Part shown: piece after piece, positions 1 to 5,708 of the stretch | Position numbering within the stretch: position 1 is the stretch's first letter | Layout of the letters: each line of letters starts with the position of its first letter | Source of the DNA: Candidatus Bathyarchaeota archaeon | GTDB taxonomy: Archaea > Thermoproteota > Bathyarchaeia > Bathyarchaeales > Bathyarchaeaceae | Direction of reading: 5' to 3' | Length of the DNA stretch: 12,699 bases | Assembly: GCA_014859755.1 (NCBI GenBank) | Contig: JACUTO010000031.1 | Coordinates: 1-12,699, forward strand | Translations under genes and position numbers: made by a program | Notes under the pieces: generated by a model | Databases searched by the model: none | What the model saw: only the letters and a program-made list of their open reading frames with translations | What the model was told of the DNA's origin: nothing

Positions 1-936
1 TACAGTAAAGAGAAAGCGAAAGAGGAGATTGATAAGCTCATTAAAGGAGAACCAGCCTCCATCATCAAAGAATGCATTACCTGCGTTGCCTGCAACCAAT
101 ACTGCGAAAAGGGAGCTAATCCCTTCGACCTCATCAATCAGAGGCAGGAAGAAACCGGGCTCTTTCCGGTTAGCGATCGAGCCCTTGACTTTTTTTCCGC
201 GGCTGAGATAATGCCCACGGAAGTTATCCCTGGCCAGCCTGAAAAACCGGTTATTTCGCTCTGCACGGTGGGAGATTTGATTCCTGGGCTTTTTGAGGGG
301 CAACTGTTTGAAGGGATGACCTTCCTAAAGGGTGGAGAGTATTTCTGTAAAATAGGCTGGGTTCATGCGGGAAAAGAGAGTCCTGTCAGAGACGGCGCCC
401 AGGCTGTTGTAGAAAAGCTTGCTGAAATAAAAGCTGAGGAGATTATTTTCTACCACGACGACTGTTATGCCATGATGGCTACAAAGGTTAAGGAATATGG
501 AATTGATTTGCCTTTTAAACCAATCCACATCATTGAATATCTACTCAACTATCTTAGAGATCATAAGGAGCAGATCAAGAAGCTGAACATGAAGATTGCC
601 TATCAGCAGCCCTGCGCTTCTAGGTACACTCCTTGGAAGGATGAATGGCTGGATGAACTTTTCTACCTTATTGGGGTTGAAAGGGTGAAGCGGAAATATG
701 ATCGGATGAACGCCCTCTGTTGCGCAACACCCGTTGTAGCCACAGACCGAGAGAGAGCCAGTAGCATAAAAAATAGGAACATAAAAGATGCCTTGGATGC
801 TGGAGCTGAAGCCATAGTTTTCCTCTGCCCTATTTGCTTCTTAAGTCTAAGGAGGAGGACAAGGGAGGCAGGATTGGAACCAATTCCCATAAGCAATCTT
901 TGTAGGCTAGCCTTAGGCGAGAAGCCGTCTGCCTAA
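1..936 (+). CDS. Heterodisulfide-reductase-like (HdrB/HdrD) Fe-S protein, 5' end outside window
   Basis: The frame is open from base 1, so the start lies upstream; 311 residues are visible. Residues 25-35 form a ferredoxin-type cluster motif C-x2-C-x2-C-x3-C (C25, C28, C31, C35) followed by a Pro six residues later. Two cysteine-rich CCG domains follow. The second is complete: C205, C240-C241 and C276-x2-C279, with 34-residue spacings, the signature of the HdrB noncubane cluster site. The first is degenerate: C88, C116 and C155 stand alone where CCG and CxxC would be expected. This family passes electrons to disulfide or quinone-like acceptors in the cytoplasm, usually with flavin or Fe-S partners, probably encoded upstream. 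It could be a stand-alone HdrD-like or GlpC-like subunit; the physiological acceptor cannot be told. An ATG at 211 lies inside the frame and would lose the ferredoxin motif, so it is not the start. Confidence 0.85.
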   Translation, partial: YSKEKAKEEIDKLIKGEPASIIKECITCVACNQYCEKGANPFDLINQRQEETGLFPVSDRALDFFSAAEIMPTEVIPGQPEKPVISLCTVGDLIPGLFEGQLFEGMTFLKGGEYFCKIGWVHAGKESPVRDGAQAVVEKLAEIKAEEIIFYHDDCYAMMATKVKEYGIDLPFKPIHIIEYLLNYLRDHKEQIKKLNMKIAYQQPCASRYTPWKDEWLDELFYLIGVERVKRKYDRMNALCCATPVVATDRERASSIKNRNIKDALDAGAEAIVFLCPICFLSLRRRTREAGLEPIPISNLCRLALGEKPSA

Positions 937-958
937 GAGACTTAAAAAGAGAGAAGGC

Positions 959-979
959 GTCTAGGAACGTTCCCTAGGT
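959..979. terminator. Near-palindrome between convergent genes
   Basis: The 60-bp gap between the Fe-S protein stop and the MFS transporter stop holds CTAGGAACGTTCCCTAG, a palindrome broken by one extra C. It could form a hairpin in either transcript. There is no clear T-run, so a terminator role is only a suggestion. Confidence 0.25.
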
Positions 980-996
980 TAATATCGCGCACGCGG

Positions 997-2247
997 CTAG
1001 ATACTGCCCACTCGCTTCTTGGGTTCATGCACGAGAAACAGAACTATGAGGAACTCTGGAACAATCAATCCGAGCGTTACGTAGAAGGGCAGCTGGGGAA
1101 TGAAGTTTACATAGAGGTAGTTACCCAGCAACATGCCGAAAGCCATCATGATGTAGCCCATGAAGTTGACGAACCCATTTACCTTACCCCGGTTCTCCGG
1201 ATGTACAAGGTCCGTCGAAAGTGCTGTCACCGCAGCCATCGCCAACAATTGAGCAATTCCGAACAGGCTCATCGAAATCATGACGGTTAAGAGGTTGCCA
1301 GTGACGAAAATCAGTGTAGCCGCGCCGCCGACGAATAGCCCGAGAACTAGCGGAATCTTCCTTCCGATCTTGTCAACCATCTTGCCGATTGGGATAGAAG
1401 CCAAGACCATGGTCAACAAAAGCGGGACGAAGACGAGCCACCACTGCTCCTCCGGTATTAGGAGCACATCTCTTGCGTAGAGCGCGTTGATCACTTGAGT
1501 AAGCGACATTCCGAACATTACGAGAGTCTGACCTACAAACAGCCAGAACATTGATCGTGGCACGACTTTCCAGACGCTGAAGCTTTCTTTGATGGCTTTT
1601 GGGTAAGAAGAGATAAAATAGCTGAAGCGAATTGGCTCTCCGTTCGTTATCGTTTCCTTCAATCTAAGCCGCCATACTGCTGCGATGAGGAAGAGAACTG
1701 TCATGATTAGATAGACGATTCTCATACTCGTAACCAATCCAAATTGCAGCAACAGAAAACCTGCGATCACAGGACCCGGAGTGTTGAAGGTGCCCTGGAT
1801 AAGCTGTATAATTGAAGAGCCCATGCCTCTGCGCTCTAGAGGAAGTGAATCTTGAACCATTGCAAACAGCGCCGGCTGATAGATTAGACAGAGGCTGCTC
1901 ACAATTGACCCTAACAAAATGAAGTGCCATGTCGGGGCAAGCGCAAAGAACAGAAACGACAGGGACATTCCAAACGTCATGGTCGTAATAAGCCAACGTC
2001 TTCCATATTTGTCTGCAAGGTAGCCACCGGGAAAGGCTACGACCGCCATTGCAAGGAAGTTGGCAAAACCTATCATTCCCAAGGCCACGCCCGTTCCGCC
2101 TAGGGCTTGAACGTAATACTGAAAGTTTGGGGTGGGCATTTCCATGGCGAGGTCCATTATGATCCAGCTCACGACGAGAATCCGATAGTTGCCTGTAATG
2201 AACGAGAACTCTCGCCTCAGAACGTCTCCAAATCCCACGCGCTTCAC
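997..2247 (-). CDS. Major facilitator superfamily transporter
   Basis: This 416-residue integral membrane protein has the hydrophobic pattern of about 12 helices in two halves. Residues 74-84 carry the MFS motif A (GGYLADKYGRR), and a weaker copy at 288-297 (GKMVDKIGRK) marks the second half. Matching loops 133-145 and 346-359 have the E-x-R-G pattern common in drug/H+ antiporter-like members. The loop near 190-230 joins the halves. The substrate cannot be inferred. The GTG start at 2247 follows AAGGA at 5-6 nt and lies about 32 bp from the centre of a TATA-like TTATATTA (2275-2282). An ATG at 2263 is out of frame. The gene runs in the same direction as the MBL-fold gene but 230 bp away, and that gap holds a pair of operator-like palindromes, which suggests its own regulation. 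Confidence 0.9.
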   Translation of the reverse strand: MKRVGFGDVLRREFSFITGNYRILVVSWIIMDLAMEMPTPNFQYYVQALGGTGVALGMIGFANFLAMAVVAFPGGYLADKYGRRWLITTMTFGMSLSFLFFALAPTWHFILLGSIVSSLCLIYQPALFAMVQDSLPLERRGMGSSIIQLIQGTFNTPGPVIAGFLLLQFGLVTSMRIVYLIMTVLFLIAAVWRLRLKETITNGEPIRFSYFISSYPKAIKESFSVWKVVPRSMFWLFVGQTLVMFGMSLTQVINALYARDVLLIPEEQWWLVFVPLLLTMVLASIPIGKMVDKIGRKIPLVLGLFVGGAATLIFVTGNLLTVMISMSLFGIAQLLAMAAVTALSTDLVHPENRGKVNGFVNFMGYIMMAFGMLLGNYLYVNFIPQLPFYVTLGLIVPEFLIVLFLVHEPKKRVGSI

Positions 2248-2274
2248 CTTTTCCTTGAGCCATGCATACCCGCT

Positions 2275-2282
2275 AATATAAG
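2275..2282 (-). promoter_or_regulatory. TATA box of the MFS gene
   Basis: Read on the minus strand this is TTATATTA, centred about 32 bp before the GTG start. It would place transcription start only a few bases upstream of the coding region, so the leader would be very short. Confidence 0.45.
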
Positions 2283-2324
2283 ACTTAGGGCACGCGCAAA
2301 CTAAATGAAAAGTGAACAGAAATA

Positions 2325-2360
2325 TACGTTAAAGTAACAACGACTACATACGTTAACGTA
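2325..2360. promoter_or_regulatory. Tandem palindromic operator-like sites upstream of the MFS gene
   Basis: Positions 2349-2360 read TACGTTAACGTA, a perfect 12-bp palindrome. Positions 2325-2336 read TACGTTAAAGTA, the same palindrome with one change. The centres are 24 bp apart, a little over two helical turns, and both extend to ATACGTTAAmGTAA. They lie 43-78 bp upstream of the MFS TATA box, as expected for a dimeric transcription factor with two sites on one face of the DNA. Confidence 0.5.
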
Positions 2361-2477
2361 AAGAAAAGGCAGTGAGATTAGAGGATAAAACCAGCTGTTA
2401 AGCCACAAAGCAAAAACAACAAAATGGTTGGAAACACGGCTTCAAACAAACTGCATCTCGACTCTCAAGTCGTCCTC

Positions 2478-3320
2478 TCAACCATGCTTCAGAAATTCTT
2501 CTAGGCCTGATTGTTTCCTCCCCGTCCTTTCCACCCGAATCTTCTCACCCACTCGTAGCCGCATCCCGTCAAAAGCAGCTAGGGTGGGAACTCCAGTCTT
2601 CTCCTCGATCAGTTTAACTTGGCGGTTGGGTCCACTAAAAATCATTTTCATCCCAAAATGGGTAGCTACAGCCATTTCAGGCTTGACTTCCTCCACAATT
2701 TTGATGGCATCTTCAGGAGTCATGTGCCCCATCCAAGGGTTTCCAGACGGCCTCATAACGCATAAGATTAGAAGTCTGACACCTTCGTAGGCTTTTCCAA
2801 CTCCTTCAAAATATTCTGTGTCTGATGTGTAAGCTATGTCTCCAACTTCTTGGGTTTCAAACCTGAATCCAACAGCGTCAAGGTCAGAGTGTTTAGCTTC
2901 TGTAGCAACAATTCTTGTGTCACCAACGTGGAAAACGACGCCGGGCTTCACTTCTATAACTTTTTCAGGCATCTTCTGATGGTATCTGGAAATCGCGGGT
3001 CCGGTTTCTTCGTTGCCGAACAAGACGCTGTGGGGTGCGGCTACGATTCCCCGTTTCTTTAGCATCCCCCTCGTCATGGCTTCGATCAAGATCTCTGCGT
3101 TGGTGTAGTGGTCTGGGTGGCTGTGGGAAACCAGCACCGCCATGATTTTCTGGGGGTTCAAACCCATTTCTAATGAGTATATGAGGGCGCCGGGGCCAGG
3201 GTCCAGATGCATGTTGAGGCTTTTAGATAGGTAACGTATTCCTCCGGTTTTTCGTTTTTGAGTTATTGTGGCGAATCTTCCGCCTCCTGTTCCCAAGAAA
3301 ACTAGTTCGACTTCAGCCAT
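2478..3320 (-). CDS. Metallo-beta-lactamase-fold hydrolase (RNase Z/phosphodiesterase-like)
   Basis: The 280 residues show the full metal-binding pattern of the MBL fold: H66-S-H68-P-D70-H71 (HxHxDH), H144, D167 and H221, with H199 in a GHMTPEDA loop that resembles the GH(L/M)S loop of RNase Z and related phosphodiesterases. The N-terminal LGTGGG (residues 9-14) is also typical of the RNase Z/arylsulfatase-like branch. It is a soluble two-metal hydrolase, and the substrate is unknown. No flexible-arm exosite typical of true tRNase Z is obvious, so a tRNA 3'-processing role is possible but not favoured. ATG at 3320 is preceded by GGTGA at a 6-nt spacing. It is transcribed divergently from UMP kinase across 151 bp. 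Confidence 0.85.
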   Translation of the reverse strand: MAEVELVFLGTGGGRFATITQKRKTGGIRYLSKSLNMHLDPGPGALIYSLEMGLNPQKIMAVLVSHSHPDHYTNAEILIEAMTRGMLKKRGIVAAPHSVLFGNEETGPAISRYHQKMPEKVIEVKPGVVFHVGDTRIVATEAKHSDLDAVGFRFETQEVGDIAYTSDTEYFEGVGKAYEGVRLLILCVMRPSGNPWMGHMTPEDAIKIVEEVKPEMAVATHFGMKMIFSGPNRQVKLIEEKTGVPTLAAFDGMRLRVGEKIRVERTGRKQSGLEEFLKHG

Positions 3321-3426
3321 GATTTTTCACCGGGAAGAGTTTGAGGTCGATTTGTTTGTCTTCGTTCAGAATATGGTGGAGAATCGTTATAAGCCATTTG
3401 AATTTGGTGGAGGGTGTGGAGAGAAG

Positions 3427-3465
3427 TTATATTGTGAGTTGTTGTGAACATTAGAAGGTGGGAGG
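3427..3465 (+). promoter_or_regulatory. TATA box and ribosome binding site of UMP kinase
   Basis: TTATATT at 3427-3433 would place transcription start near 3457. GGAGG at 3461-3465 then sits 6 nt before the GTG at 3472. An in-frame stop at 3445-3447 rules out a longer protein; the adjacent GTG at 3475 is the only close alternative. Confidence 0.5.
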
Positions 3466-3471
3466 GTTTCG

Positions 3472-4149
3472 GTGGTGAGGATTGTGGTTCGTGTCGGCGG
3501 TTCGGTGGTGGCTTCTCCTCCTAATCCGGTTTTGATTGGCAGGTATGTTGATTTGTTGAAGGATTTGAAGGGGCAGGGGCATGAAGTTGTTGCCGTTGTT
3601 GGCGGCGGTGCTTTAGCCCGTGACTTTATCAGAGTTGCTGGGGAGTTGGGTCTAGATGAAACCAACAGAGACTGGGCTGCGATCTATGTTTCGCGTTTGT
3701 TTGCTCATTTGTTCGTTATGCGTTTGGAGGATGCTGGTTGCGGAATTGTGCCTGTTTCTTTGGACGAGGCTGTTGCTTGTTTGAAGCGTGGAAAGATCGT
3801 TGTTATGGGCGGTTTGAAGCCTGGGATGACCACAGATACGGTGGCGGCGATGATAGGTGAGAAGGTGGACGCTGATTTACTGGTGAAGGCCTCGGACGTA
3901 GACGGCATATTCACCAAAGACCCTAAGAAATATCCCGACGCAAGAAAGATTGATGAGTTGGGGCTTAAGGATTTGACACAGCTTTTTGAAGAGAACCGGC
4001 ATAAGGCTGGGATTCATCAGATTCTCGACCCCGAAGCCGTTAAGATTCATCGGAAGGGCGGAATGAAGATGGTGGTGGTGAACGGATTTAAGCCTGAGAA
4101 TGTTTTGTTGGCGGTGAAGGGAGAAAAGGTTGGAACCACAATTAAGTAG
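3472..4149 (+). CDS. pyrH: UMP kinase, archaeal type
   Basis: This 225-residue amino-acid-kinase-family protein phosphorylates UMP to UDP with ATP in pyrimidine nucleotide synthesis (cytoplasmic, normally hexameric). Visible motifs: GGS at 9-11 in the first glycine loop, VVGGG at 42-46, a DETNRDWAA segment at 62-70, the second glycine pair at 113-114, GMTTD at 118-122 (UMP/phosphate loop), and KASDVDGIFTKDP at 139-151, the nucleotide-binding DVDG(V/I)xxxDP signature. The C-terminal KIHRKG..MVVVNG is typical of archaeal UMP kinases. Length and motif order fit that branch and not bacterial PyrH. The GTG start has a good ribosome binding site. The gene ends 27 bp before the convergent zinc-ribbon gene. 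Nothing unusual. Confidence 0.92.
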   Translation: MVRIVVRVGGSVVASPPNPVLIGRYVDLLKDLKGQGHEVVAVVGGGALARDFIRVAGELGLDETNRDWAAIYVSRLFAHLFVMRLEDAGCGIVPVSLDEAVACLKRGKIVVMGGLKPGMTTDTVAAMIGEKVDADLLVKASDVDGIFTKDPKKYPDARKIDELGLKDLTQLFEENRHKAGIHQILDPEAVKIHRKGGMKMVVVNGFKPENVLLAVKGEKVGTTIK

Positions 4150-4176
4150 TTATAAAGCGGGGATATGAGGCAATCT

Positions 4177-4362
4177 CTAATCTGTTTTTCTTTTCTCAAA
4201 ACATTCTTCACAAAAAACATCTTTCTCAATTTTTATTATCGGACCACCAGCGATCAAACGGATCCATCCCTTTGGAGGGAAAACCTTGACCGACTCGTGC
4301 ACATAACCAAGCGTCTTTCCACAGTCGTCACATTTCAATAACTCATAACGAACTCTACCCAT
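4177..4362 (-). CDS. Small zinc-ribbon protein, function unknown
   Basis: The 61-residue protein has two CxxC knuckles, C11-x2-C14 near the N-terminus and C51-x2-C54 near the C-terminus, 36 residues apart, with a central KGWIRLIAGG stretch. The spacing fits a single treble-clef or zinc-ribbon unit. No catalytic motif is visible. ATG at 4362 is preceded by GGGGTGA at about 4 nt, a strong archaeal ribosome binding site, which supports a real gene despite its size. It is convergent with UMP kinase and divergent from the tRNA-Leu gene. I do not recognise a named family; a nucleic-acid or protein-binding adaptor is a guess. Confidence 0.7.
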   Translation of the reverse strand: MGRVRYELLKCDDCGKTLGYVHESVKVFPPKGWIRLIAGGPIIKIEKDVFCEECFEKRKTD

Positions 4363-4481
4363 TGTTTCACCCCTGTTTATTTGTCATCTTCTTGGGTAAA
4401 AACGTTAAGCAACCAATGTTTATTATCCGATGGAAAAAGAAGATCCGCTGAAGTTTACCTATATTCAAGCCTTATTGGAAA

Positions 4482-4491
4482 AAATTAATAG
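4482..4491 (+). promoter_or_regulatory. TATA box of tRNA-Leu
   Basis: AAATTAATAG is centred about 32 bp upstream of the tRNA 5' end, the usual distance for archaeal tRNA promoters with a few bases of leader. Confidence 0.45.
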
Positions 4492-4541
4492 AAACGAAGA
4501 GTTACTGTGTAGAACGGGCGGCGGTAGCCAAGCCAGGTCAA

Positions 4542-4559
4542 AGCTTGAAAAGCGGCATT
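4542..4559 (+). other. Probable 18-nt noncanonical tRNA intron in the D-arm
   Basis: The extra bases AGCTTGAAAAGCGGCATT fit a relaxed bulge-helix-bulge. GCTT (4543-4546) pairs with AAGC (4550-4553) around a GAA loop. Three-base bulges AAA (4540-4542) and TTA (4558-4560) flank a central helix of GGTC (4536-4539) against GGCA (4554-4557), with two Watson-Crick pairs, one G-U and one mismatch. GCC (4532-4534) can pair with GGC (4561-4563) outside. Cutting after the second bulge base on each side removes exactly these 18 nt and joins a normal D loop. The imperfect central helix makes this a predicted intron only. Confidence 0.65.
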
Positions 4560-4570
4560 AGGCGAAGGAC

Positions 4571-4614
4571 TCAAGATCCTTTCCCGTAGGGGTTCGTGGG
4601 TTCGAATCCCACCC
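4571..4614 (+). repeat. 44-bp direct repeat, copy 1 (inside tRNA-Leu)
   Basis: Identical to 5276-5319, 705 bp downstream. It starts in the anticodon loop (base 33 of the tRNA) and runs through the variable arm and T-arm into the acceptor strand. This is the usual extent of an attachment core for integrases that use the anticodon-loop end of tRNA genes. Confidence 0.9.
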
Positions 4615-4636
4615 GCCGCACCAGAAACGGGGCTGA

Positions 4637-4873
4637 TTATGATTCTTCTGTTTTGGAAAAAGTAGCTTTCACTGGAAGCTTTACCTCTCTTATTTTTGTC
4701 ATTCTTTTCGTTGCGTTGAGTATGAGGAAGCCCGTTATGTTTTCTTCATGGTCCACCCTGACGAATATGTCGTCGCCCACATCTCTGAAAAAACCTTTCA
4801 CCGGTTTTGTTTGTCCTATTTCGAGTAGGTCGCCTTCTGGGTCAAACCATATTCTTAGAGCTTTTTCTTCCAC
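4637..4873 (-). CDS. DUF2283 family protein, possible antitoxin
   Basis: The 78 residues show the DUF2283 pattern: an N-terminal W-F-D-P-E-G-D-x-L-E (9-18), a middle V-D-H-E-E-N (40-45) and the end motif I-T-G-F-L-I-L-N-A-T-K-R (46-57). These small all-beta proteins are often encoded beside small nucleases and are suspected antitoxins; no activity is established for this one. The GTG start at 4873 has AAAGGTGG just upstream. It overlaps the end of the upstream nuclease gene by 19 bp, so the two are translationally linked, with the nuclease first and the DUF2283 protein second. The stop lies 14 bp from the tRNA-Leu CCA end, which is convergent. Confidence 0.75.
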   Translation of the reverse strand: MEEKALRIWFDPEGDLLEIGQTKPVKGFFRDVGDDIFVRVDHEENITGFLILNATKRMTKIREVKLPVKATFSKTEES

Positions 4874-5148
4874 ACTACGCCACCTTTCTTCACTCTATCT
4901 GTAAAGAACGCCGTAACTATAAAACCTTCTCTATTCACGGTTTTGATGACGACGAGCAGGTATTTCTCTGTCACGGGAGTTTTCTCACAAAGTTTATAGA
5001 ATAAGAGAACCGATGGGTCATGGATGCTTTCTCTAACTTCATCGAGATTCACGACGGTTTCTTTTATTCTATCCAGTTGATTCTTCATCTCAGGATGCTC
5101 TAATACATGACGCCATCTGTCTTCATCCAAAGAAATGAGTTTTCCCAT
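4855..5148 (-). CDS. Predicted BECR-fold (PBECR-like) nuclease, possible toxin
   Basis: From ATG at 5148 the protein has 97 residues. The pattern is that of small barnase-EndoU-ColicinE5/D-RelE (BECR) fold nucleases: W12-R-H14 and H18-P-E (the W-x-H-I-x-x-H-P-E helix), K-E-T-V (29-32), D-E-V (36-38), Y51, a long beta strand Y-L-L-V-V-I-K (63-69), F-I-V-T79-A-F-F-T and a basic C-terminus. Such proteins usually cut RNA, often tRNA; the target here is unknown. The frame stays open to a TTG at 5241, but a TATA-like TTTTAAAAATAA (about 5215-5226) lies between that TTG and the ATG, so the ATG is the likely start. It is followed by the overlapping DUF2283 gene, a toxin-antitoxin-like layout. Family assignment is by motif only. 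Confidence 0.65.
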   Translation of the reverse strand: MGKLISLDEDRWRHVLEHPEMKNQLDRIKETVVNLDEVRESIHDPSVLLFYKLCEKTPVTEKYLLVVIKTVNREGFIVTAFFTDRVKKGGVVWKKKL

Positions 5149-5214
5149 TTTTGAGATAATCTTAAACACGACCACATGAAAAACCTCAGCATAAACGCAA
5201 ACAGTGATTCCGTT

Positions 5215-5226
5215 ATTTTTAAAACT
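5215..5226 (-). promoter_or_regulatory. TATA box of the nuclease/DUF2283 pair
   Basis: On the minus strand AAGTTTTAAAAATAACG matches an archaeal TATA box. It predicts transcription start near 5195 and a leader of about 45 nt before ATG 5148. Confidence 0.4.
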
Positions 5227-5275
5227 TAAAGTTTGCTGCAATAATTATGATTAAACACAAAGCTCTATGCATGAT

Positions 5276-5324
5276 TCAAGATCCTTTCCCGTAGGGGTTC
5301 GTGGGTTCGAATCCCACCCCCGCA
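5276..5324 (+). pseudogene. tRNA-Leu 3'-half fragment (second copy of 44-bp repeat)
   Basis: Positions 5276-5319 match tRNA-Leu 4571-4614 base for base. Beyond that the acceptor strand reads CCCCGCA where the tRNA has CCGCCGCA, one base short, and the tail is CTA instead of CCA. There is no matching 5' half upstream: the preceding bases, ATGCATGAT, do not form an anticodon stem. It is therefore a fragment and not a gene, best read as the distal attachment-site copy. Confidence 0.85.
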
Positions 5325-5708
5325 CTAAACTTCACATGTTACGTGTAAATTCTCGGGTTCCGACATAATTCTCATCCTTTCGGAAAATATCTCCAAAAAG
5401 AACTTAAAATCCGATTTTGAAGTGGTAGCCCGAGGGAGACAATCGCCTAGGCTATAATTTATACTTTCTAACCTAGGTTGTTCGCTCATTTCTCCTTTTT
5501 TCTGTTTCTCTGGGGACAAGTAAGCCTCGTAAATCAGCCCTTATTTGCGTCATGGGCAAAACTATGCATTGGAACCTATGAAAGTTTCTAACAGCGACTC
5601 AAACAAATTCCTTTACATAGAACGTGGTTCTTGATGTCGATAGTTTAATTTTTCCCTCTATTCATAGTGCATCATATGACTCTAGTGTAAGTTGGGAAGA
5701 GGAGAGTT
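5325..5708. other. 384-bp region without a convincing gene; possible left copy of a decayed inverted repeat
   Basis: No open frame here looks real. About 5346-5468 shares two 12-mers, TAAATTCTCGGG (5346-5357) and AATTTATACTTT (5456-5467), in the same order and at similar spacing, with the reverse complement of about 7065-7194 on the other side of the RtcB-like gene. Translating both gives loosely similar peptides (KFSG followed by LK-(S/R)-(D/E)F). Two CCTAGG sites at 5446-5451 and 5472-5477 bracket an AT-rich CTATAATTTATAC stretch. The last 70 bp before the next gene carry its leader. Confidence 0.35.

Larger units (their letters stand above)
4518..4623 (+). tRNA. tRNA-Leu(CAA) with D-arm intron and encoded CCA
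   Basis: Acceptor GCGGCGG (4518-4524) pairs perfectly with CCGCCGC (4613-4619), followed by discriminator A4620 and encoded CCA (4621-4623). The anticodon stem AAGGA/TCCTT (4565-4569, 4577-4581) encloses loop CTCAAGA with anticodon CAA at 4572-4574, reading UUG. The long variable arm contains CCC/GGG (4583-4585, 4589-4591), as expected for leucine. T-arm GTGGG-TTCGAAT-CCCAC is perfect. The D stem GCC (4527-4529) pairs with GGC (4561-4563), but the D loop holds 18 extra bases compared with a normal tRNA-Leu. Removing 4542-4559 restores a standard 85-nt tRNA (plus CCA). The gene also seems to serve as an integration target: its 3' half is repeated at 5276. Confidence 0.9.
4624..5324. mobile_element. 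Candidate tRNA-integrated mini-element carrying a toxin-antitoxin-like pair
   Basis: The segment lies exactly between the end of an intact tRNA-Leu and a second copy of that tRNA's 3' half. This is the footprint left when an element integrates at a tRNA and rebuilds it at one end. Its only visible cargo is the nuclease/DUF2283 pair on the minus strand. No integrase or replication gene is present, so the element is either trimmed by deletion, mobilised by a recombinase from elsewhere, or the product of a simple tandem duplication. The right copy has lost one acceptor base and its CCA reads CTA, so the junction is not recent. Confidence 0.5.

Noticed and set aside
1664..2263. A long minus-strand frame (199 codons) overlapping the MFS gene
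   Set aside because: It is a shadow of the transporter in another frame: arginine-rich, without membrane segments, while the MFS frame has clear family motifs.
4430..4561. A 43-codon plus-strand frame (starting MEKEDPLKFTYIQ) running into the tRNA-Leu gene and ending inside its intron
   Set aside because: The peptide looks protein-like at first, but no ribosome binding site precedes it, it covers the tRNA promoter, and its last third is tRNA sequence. Most likely chance.
5149..5241. N-terminal extension of the nuclease gene from TTG 5241
   Set aside because: The extra 31 residues lie over the predicted TATA box and do not resemble the family; ATG 5148 fits better.
5325..5519. A 64-codon minus-strand frame beside the tRNA fragment
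   Set aside because: It has no family resemblance, and its stop lies at the edge of the duplicated tRNA fragment; it is probably a chance open frame.
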